From: Lentimicrobium sp.
GTDB lineage: Bacteria; Bacteroidota; Bacteroidia; Bacteroidales; Lentimicrobiaceae
NCBI GenBank assembly: GCA_013336205.1
Contig: JAAXUD010000169.1
Span: forward strand, 1 to 6,564
DNA length: 6,564 nucleotides
Direction of reading: 5' to 3'
Shown: one piece after another, positions 5,981-6,564 of the stretch
Layout of the letters: each line of letters starts with the position of its first letter
Position numbering within the stretch: the stretch's first letter is position 1
Made by a program: the position numbers and the translations under genes
The notes under the pieces: model-generated
Database searches by the model: none
Told to the model about the DNA's origin: nothing
The model's input: the letters and a program-made list of their open reading frames with translations, nothing else

Positions 5981-6016
5981 AAAAAAAAACTCCCCGGGAA
6001 ACCGAAGAGTTTTTTG
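5981..6016 (-). terminator. Intrinsic terminator of the FAS1 gene
   Basis: On the minus strand CTCTTCGG pairs with CCGGGGAG (eight pairs including two G-U) around a TTTC tetraloop. It is extended by six A-T pairs and followed by a nine-T run. The stem begins about 20 nt after the TAA at 6036-6038. The flanking A run makes it partly bidirectional, but the nine-T side serves the minus-strand FAS1 gene. It separates FAS1 from the SOUL transcription unit. Confidence 0.88.
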
Positions 6017-6035
6017 TAAAGAAATGAAAGTGAAA

Positions 6036-6542
6036 TTACTTAGGAAGAACTACTCCGTCAATTACGTGAATCACTCCATTGCTGCCTTTAAGGTCAGTTG
6101 CTGTAACATAGGCGGACTTACCTGATTCGTCGGTGAGTTTAACCTTGCCCATATCCATGGAAGCTGTTAATTTTCCACCACTTACTGTTGTTAATACAAC
6201 TTTGCCTTTACCTTCTTTGATGGCTGCAACAACTGCTGCTGCGTCAAGATTGCCGCTAACCACATGATAGGTCAGGATTTTAGCCAGCTGGGCTTTGTTT
6301 TCTGGTTTCAGCAAACTCTCCACCGTACCGGCGGGAAGATTATTGAAAGCCGCATTGGTAGGTGCGAAAATCGTAAATGGACCTGCACCTTGCAAAGTTG
6401 TTACTAAATCTGCTGCTTTCAATGCAGCAACGAGCGTTGTGTGGTCTGCCGATCCGACAGCGATATCAACAACATTTTTTTTCTGGCCGAAAGCACTTAC
6501 TGAAGTCGCAAGAGCGATCATTATTACAAATAAATTTTTCAT
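6036..6542 (-). CDS. Secreted single-domain fasciclin (FAS1) protein
   Basis: This 168-residue protein has a signal peptide at 1-19 (MKNLFVIMIALATSVSAFG), with a likely signal-peptidase I cut after SAFG or close by, so the mature protein is periplasmic or secreted. One complete FAS1 domain fills residues 23-166. The H1 motif GPFTIFAPTNAAFNNLP is at 54-70, the YHVVSG motif at 92-97, and the H2 motif GSNGVIHVIDGVVLP at 153-167. The length is typical of bacterial one-domain FAS1 proteins, which are adhesion or envelope proteins without known catalysis. The ATG at 6542 is the natural start, with the signal peptide beginning directly there. Only 22 bp upstream are visible, so its promoter and any upstream operon partner lie outside the window. 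A strong terminator follows the stop. A fasciclin gene is, as I recall, in the Rhodobacter sphaeroides sigma-E singlet-oxygen regulon, which fits the neighbours. Confidence 0.95.
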   Translation of the reverse strand: MKNLFVIMIALATSVSAFGQKKNVVDIAVGSADHTTLVAALKAADLVTTLQGAGPFTIFAPTNAAFNNLPAGTVESLLKPENKAQLAKILTYHVVSGNLDAAAVVAAIKEGKGKVVLTTVSGGKLTASMDMGKVKLTDESGKSAYVTATDLKGSNGVIHVIDGVVLPK

Positions 6543-6564
6543 GGTTTATAGTTTTTGATTGTTT

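Overview
All seven genes lie on the minus strand, so transcription runs from the right edge to the left edge. I infer a Bacteroidota (Bacteroidetes) genome. The reasons are a promoter with the phylum's -7 consensus TAnnTTTG, A-rich leaders without clear Shine-Dalgarno sites, a heptamer 'TCCGACC' intergenic repeat of a kind I associate with this phylum, and protein types common there. No RNA gene, transposase, CRISPR array or prophage gene is visible.

In transcription order the window holds: (1) a secreted one-domain fasciclin (FAS1) protein, 6542-6036, closed by a strong intrinsic terminator; (2) a 307-bp intergenic stretch with one good promoter overlapped by two 11-bp boxes (ATGTTnAACAA) set exactly 21 bp apart; (3) a membrane-anchored SOUL-family haem-binding protein, 5728-5117; (4) an SDR oxidoreductase, 5057-4359, whose YxxxK tyrosine is replaced by valine; (5) an intergenic hairpin, then an aldo/keto reductase with an intact catalytic tetrad, 4200-3226, whose stop codon sits beside a 10-bp perfect inverted repeat; (6) a tight three-gene operon, 3008-88: a small DUF1475-like membrane protein, a DAK2-DegV fusion resembling fatty-acid kinase FakA joined to its fatty-acid carrier FakB, and a DUF1295 polytopic membrane enzyme of the steroid-reductase/ICMT-like superfamily. 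Past the last gene lie the tandem heptamers.

Taken singly these are ordinary families. Together, FAS1, SOUL, SDR, AKR, DUF1475 and DUF1295 resemble the gene sets that other bacteria place under light or singlet-oxygen control (ECF sigma/ChrR or B12-dependent MerR-type LitR/CarH regulators). Those sets usually also contain photolyase, cyclopropane-fatty-acid synthase, DUF1365 or the regulator itself, none of which is in this window. My working reading is an accessory photo-oxidative or membrane-lipid stress region. The tandem palindromic boxes over the SOUL promoter are the most testable regulatory lead. The most interesting protein-level features are the FakA-FakB-type fusion with an altered ligand-pocket motif and the SDR without its catalytic tyrosine.
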